Origin: Hymenoscyphus infarciens
Taxonomy: Eukaryota > Ascomycota > Leotiomycetes > Helotiales > Helotiaceae
Length of the DNA: 64,000 bases
Reading direction: 5' to 3'
Assembly (NCBI GenBank): GCA_001414345.1
Contig: LLCB01000064.1
Location: forward strand, 155,600-219,599
Made by a program: the position numbers and the translations under genes. Below are positions 59,319 through 64,000 of this stretch, piece after piece (positions within the stretch are counted from its first letter, which is position 1; every line of letters starts with the position of its first letter). The notes beneath the pieces were generated by a model. The model was not told where the DNA came from and did no database searches. It saw only the letters and a list, made by a program, of their open reading frames with translations.

Positions 59319-60204
59319 TACCGGTAAGCTTTAAGTAACTCTTCAACCCCACTAATAACCCAAGAGAATTTTTCCCCCGATTTCTCACGGTCGTGATTTA
59401 CAAACACAAGGCAGTAATATCTCTTATTTTTCCAACTTTCTTGAACACTTGAACAATCTCGGCTAATATGCTCGCTCCATCCTTTTCTCTTCTTGATCGG
59501 CTCTTTATAGGTACATAATTCATTGTCCGTATCATTCATCGTGCCTGTGAAAACGGGTGGCAGCAGCAAGAGGACTATCACCCATGGCGGGGAAGTAAAC
59601 AAACCCCAAATAAAAATAAGGGAACTCCAAATAAACAAAGTCCAGGCTGCAAAGTTCTCTTCCTTGACTTTTAGCATTGTTCGCAACCAGGATCCCAAGT
59701 CACGAGCTATCCCCTTCACTTTTCCCTTCGGATTTGGCATCGTATCCCAAATCGTAGCATCGAGTGCTCGGTTTCGAGGGAGTGAGGTTTGTAGCATACA
59801 AGTGTAAAGTAGCTTGAGAACGGGGATTCTTCCAAGTATCGTACGTTGCGAGTGAGGTAGATCGGCACGGTTCAAAAGGCGTGGAAAGTCGGTAAAGAGA
59901 GGGAAGTCTTTTCAGAGTCTTGAGAGTTGGTTTCTTGCTTTCTTACTATGTAATGAGATTGGCTTCCCGGACCAACGCCTGGCACTGACGGAACCAAGTA
60001 TCGAAGTTAGAAGAAGTAGAGGTTTGAGAACTAAGTACTGTAGAGATTCTGCGGAGTCGGTTTCTTCATCTTCGGCTTGCTCTTCTTTGGTTCTCTCTTA
60101 CGCTATTTCTTGTAAATCCTTTCCTGGTCTGCAAGCCACGCATTCCATCCCGGTCTTGGTGGAGTATTGACAGTGTGCTTTGTGGCTCGAGAACGAAGGG
60201 TCAT
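59319..60204 (-). pseudogene. Decayed membrane-protein gene abutting the 6.8-kb transposon
   Basis: On the minus strand a start at 60,204 gives MTLRSRATKHTVNTPPRPGW and continues in frame past a TAG (60,100-60,110, explainable as a mutated CAG) into basic sequence. A second block, after at least one frame change, runs from about 59,900 as KDFPLFTDFPRLLNRADLPH, LGSWLRTMLK and two hydrophobic segments (AAWTLFIWSSLIFIWGLF, WVIVLLLLPPVF), to VISGVEELLK. The frame then runs into the transposon end at 59,318, so the original C-terminus was probably cut off by the insertion. Family unknown; small introns could account for part of the disruption. Confidence 0.45.
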
Positions 60205-63200
60205 GGTAGCGGATGCTGGGGGAAAGGGTTTTCCCTAAAGTCGAAATGAGAAGTTTCTCGAATAGCTTAGTGAAGAGGTCAAGGCTTCTCGGTTCGAAGA
60301 GGGTCGGTTCGAAGAGGGATTAGTAGTTCGTGGTTTTGCCTACGAAGTCAAACAAACCTAGCAGGAGTGTAACCTATTACCTAGTCAAGGCTGACACTAA
60401 GGCTCCCAGAGACAAGTTGAGAAGTAAAGAGTAAATTTATGATGTCCTACTAGGAGAGCCTGAGGGGAGTATTCTTAGGCTCCCAGGGTTGCATGATACG
60501 GAAGGTCCAGTATAGCCTGGAAGGTTCCGTAACAATTGCACCCAAAATTGAAGACGTCACTGCTCTTAGCGATCCTCCGAGTGAGACTCTTCATAAGTAC
60601 TTTCTCGTATCCCAAGTAAACAAATTCCCATATCAATATTCCCCCGAGTTAACATGTCATAAGTACATTGTCCCATTCTATCGCAAAGTAAATAAACAAG
60701 CGAATTCCAAGTAATCAACTTTTCAAGTTCTCTTTCTTCATTTATATCACTTTATGTCCACCGGGACCCCAAGGATACGAAATATCCCTCTCACTTTGTT
60801 CTTCGAAGTCAGATTAGTAACCTAACTAGTAACTTCGAGAAGAAGTGAAGTTCGTGCCGTGAGAGTGGCTTCTATACAAGTGTATACTCGGCTTCAAATA
60901 TATGAAGTTCGTAGTAGCGAGCGCGAAATAGCCTTGAATTCATACAGCGCACAAGGTCAACTCAGTAGAAGAAGTTTCCGAGTATCGTGACTCTCAAGAG
61001 TACAAAGTCAGTAAGGAGAAGTCCCTCTTTCCAGAAGCTCAAAGTCAACCTCTTTTTCAGTCGGTTTCGATTTCGCAACCTGAGGGTTCGTAACGAGAGT
61101 CAATGTTTTTGCGTATAACGAAATCGGGTAAAATGCGAGCCATCCATTTCATAGTGAAGTTAGTTTCTTCTTATTCGTTTCCTTCTCCCCCCCCCTCTCC
61201 TCTTGCAATCTCCCTCGCGCCATTCCTCGTAAATCATCTTTTTAGACAAAGTTAGCCCTTAATCCAAAAGGAATGGCTAGCTGGTTTGCGTAGGAGCTTC
61301 CATCTGCCATGTTACCTCATCAAAGCACCACTATTCTAGTTGTAAGTCCCAACCACCTGATCCACAATTATTTCTAGATGTTTAGCTAGGAGAATACTTT
61401 CGAACATTAGCGACCCCAGAAGTGCGAATTGACATTCTCCTCTCTCACGAGTTATATCCGGCTTCTAAGCGAGGAATCAATGGAAAGAAAGAATGATAAA
61501 CTGTCGCAACTTCTATAGCTTCTAAAAAATCAAATAAGTCTTGAATTTCTAAGAGACCTGTATCTCTAGCTAACTACTCTCGTAGCTAAGAGAGGTAATT
61601 AGTAGTTCTTTAACTTGAATATAGAAGATTAATTAAGTAGCTTAATTAGCTAAGCTAAGAAAGACAAGCCTTTAGCTATAAGCTAAGAATACAGAAGATA
61701 CTTAACTAGAATATTAAGATACTAGAATAAGAGTTACGAAACTACGATAAAAAGTAAAGCTAGTTTATACTTATAATACTAAAATAAGACTTATAGAACT
61801 ACGATATATAACAGAGTTATTTAATACTTAAAACACTAATATAAATACTCTAGTAAATATACTTAAATCCTAAGACTTTCTAAATAGAACAAAAGACTTA
61901 GAATACTCCTAGTATATTAGTATTAAGAAAGTTATTATAAAATAGCTATAATAAGAGAAAGCGTCTAGTACGTATATCTAACTCTAAAAGATCTATAAAC
62001 TATAATAAGTAAGAAATCAACGTCTATTATTCTTAAGTATCTTATTATTAGCCGAGACTAGATACTAGAAAACATATCTTTGCTATTTATTTGTCGTTTT
62101 ACGACGGACTACTACTCTCTCTTCATCGAACTAGCTCTTATTAATATCTCAATCTCTTTATTAAACTTCGTAAGAAACCTCGTATTATAGCTTCTCGCTC
62201 TTATGCTAGTAGGTATATTATAAATATATTATTATGTTCCGGTCTTGAATAAGATAGAGAGATAGATAGCTTGCGATTCAAAGACATATTAATAAGAGAT
62301 AATATAAGAGAGAGTATAAGAAGAAGAAAGAAAGAAATAAGCAAATAAACAAACAAATAAACCCGATCTCATAATATTCTCCGAGATCAATAGCAAGTCT
62401 ATAGAACGAGTGACATACAAAGAGACCGATTTCAGTAGATACCACGAGAAAACCAATTTCCGCTATATCGACAAGAGAGGAAGAAGAAAAAAGACGACTC
62501 AAATTCTACATCCTATCAATCCAGGTAGTAGTCCCAGAAAATACTCCTAAGACTCAACTATACAGAGGAAACAAACAAGAGTCTAACTCCCTAGACCCTC
62601 AAAAATAAGCTTAAAAAAAAACAAGCTATCCCTTCTTTTTCTTCTTCTTCTCACTCACCTACAAGTAGAAAAGGAAAACTAACCTTGGCGAGTATATAAG
62701 CACGAGTAACGATGTCTCAAGTAAAAATAAGTATGCTCTTTGGATTTCTTTGGTATAACAGTATATTATATTATAACGTAAGTATTATATAGCAAAGCAA
62801 GGGAAATAAATAAGCCAGTTTTAAGTATATAAAGTCTACAAGTCTAATGTTTCTTCCAAGTCTTTTTTTCTTTCTTTTTCACTGATGCTCCTTTTCACTG
62901 ATGCTCTTCTCACTGGAGGGGGGTGTATACGGTACTTTTTTACTTTATTCTTGGGAAGCGGTTTCGTTGCTAGAAGCGTAGTTTACGGAAAGGGAGTGGG
63001 TGCTCGGCTCAGATTTGCGGAAAGGAAGTTCGCGCTGTGAGAGTGAAATCTTTGAGAAGTTCAAGGTACGCGAGCGTGAAGTGGCTTTGGAACTATATAG
63101 CATATAAGGATAGGTTAGTTAAAGACGTAGTTTATAAGCATCGCAACGCTCGAGGGTGTATGGGTTGATCTGGTAAGGAGATGTTACTTTCTTGCTTGTA

Positions 63201-64000
63201 GAAGGTTTAAACCTCCTATCTTCAAAGAGAACATTTCAAAAAATCGACGTTTGACTTCTTAACTTCTTTCTAGCAGGTCAAGTTAGTTTCTCTGTTGTTC
63301 TTGATAGAATTATCTTATTTCCTTTATATAGAGAACTACTATTCTCTTCTCTTAAGTTTCAAGTAGTACTATAGTAGTCTCTTTCCTCGTCTTACTAAAA
63401 AAAGCGAATGTTAAATAATAAAGTAGAGTATAATAGAGTAGAGTATAGTAGAGTAGAGTATAATAAAGTAAAGTATAGTAAATTCCATCTCTTTTCTCCC
63501 TTTTATAGATATTATAGATATTATAGATATTCTATTCTATTTGACTTTACTTTACTTGACTTCCTTCCTTGACTTAAAAGCTGTATCACTATCACTATCA
63601 CTATCACTATCACTATCACTATCACTATCTCTATCCCCATCTCTCAAGGTAAAAGAAAGGGTAAAGTAAAAAGTAAAGTAACATTCCCCATCACCATCTC
63701 TTACCTCCCCCAAGGTCAGAAAGCTAGCTTTCATCTTAAGCGTACATGGATACTACAATTACCAGTAGATAAGAAGCAAAGAATAGTAAGGTAAGTTCTA
63801 TTCTTCAAGCATGATTCTTCTTTAGGATGGGGAAAGGCAAACGAAGAGCTTGTTTTACGGGAGAGGTAGGCACTTGTATGTGAAAGGCTTCGAAGCGGAG
63901 AAGCGGTTGGAAAATTCAAATTATATGGTACAATATCACTACATGTCCCCCTCACACCTCCCCCCTCACAACACCAACTCCCCCTCACCCACTCCCCCTC
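60205..64000. other. Gene-poor right end with RIP-like patch and simple repeats
   Basis: About 61,500-62,250 is TA-rich and stop-dense like the transposon blocks and is probably another decayed element, with no readable domain. Similar text recurs at 60,848 and 63,028 (GAAGTTCG followed by GTGAGAGTG). TAGAGTAGAGTATAA-type repeats lie at 63,420-63,480. Frames of 60-85 codons here lack supporting features. Confidence 0.45.
63584..63629. repeat. TATCAC hexamer microsatellite
   Basis: About 7.5 perfect tandem copies of TATCAC. The minus-strand frame across it reads as an Asp-Ser repeat and is not taken as a gene. Confidence 0.95.

Noticed and set aside
60285..60315. tRNA B-box-like GGTTCGAAGAGG
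   Set aside because: No A box at the right distance and no cloverleaf; part of a short direct repeat.

Overview
The window looks like nuclear DNA of a filamentous ascomycete (Pezizomycotina), perhaps Leotiomycetes. Genes carry short GT-AG introns (51 to 226 bp, plus one apparent GC-AG intron). They encode fungal families: SOG2-type LRR protein of the RAM network, SUR7/PalI membrane protein, dynactin Arp1, and GPI-anchored PLC-like phosphodiesterases. Gene-bearing DNA of ordinary composition alternates sharply with very AT-rich DNA in which transposon frames are broken almost only by TAA/TAG and dominated by TA dinucleotides. That is the signature of repeat-induced point mutation (RIP). No rRNA, tRNA or CRISPR was seen. 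The genus cannot be named from sequence reading alone.

Layout. 1-10.6 kb: a large secreted, probably GPI-anchored PLC-like phosphodiesterase (3,096-6,230), two Tourist-like MITEs, and a SUR7/PalI-family membrane protein (8,968-10,047, minus). 10.6-24.9 kb: a RIP-degraded nest of elements. A hAT transposase gene is split by a minus-strand Ty3/Gypsy chromovirus (12,759-23,923, target duplication GCACT). The chromovirus is itself split by a gag-only LTR element (20,636-23,679, duplication TATAC) and by a solo LTR (18,455-18,763, duplication CTTTG/A). 25.8-27.2 kb: a second, shorter PLC-like phosphodiesterase. 29.5-30.4 kb: an 840-bp TIR element. 31.4-33.8 kb: an unknown small protein and a short RecQ helicase, both minus. 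35.5-36.9 kb: a decayed DUF2855-family gene. 37.9-40.9 kb: the SOG2-type gene. 42.2-44.5 kb: an unknown 634-aa protein. 45.9-47.3 kb: Arp1 (minus). The convergent gap between the last two holds a cluster of 25-27 bp palindromes. 47.3-64 kb: gene-poor DNA with two TA-flanked MITEs, a 6.8-kb TIR transposon sharing ends with the 840-bp element, a decayed gene abutting it, and simple repeats.

How the genes relate. They do not form a metabolic cluster. Cell-surface and cytoskeletal themes recur (PLC-like ectoproteins, SUR7/PalI, RAM/SOG2, dynactin Arp1), but nothing shows co-regulation. Most of the novelty lies in mobile and repeated DNA: the TA-flanked TIR family with a large and a small member, the gag-only LTR element with a U3 unlike its relative's, and the palindrome cluster. 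Exon coordinates come from hand-read splice sites that restore frame and family conservation.
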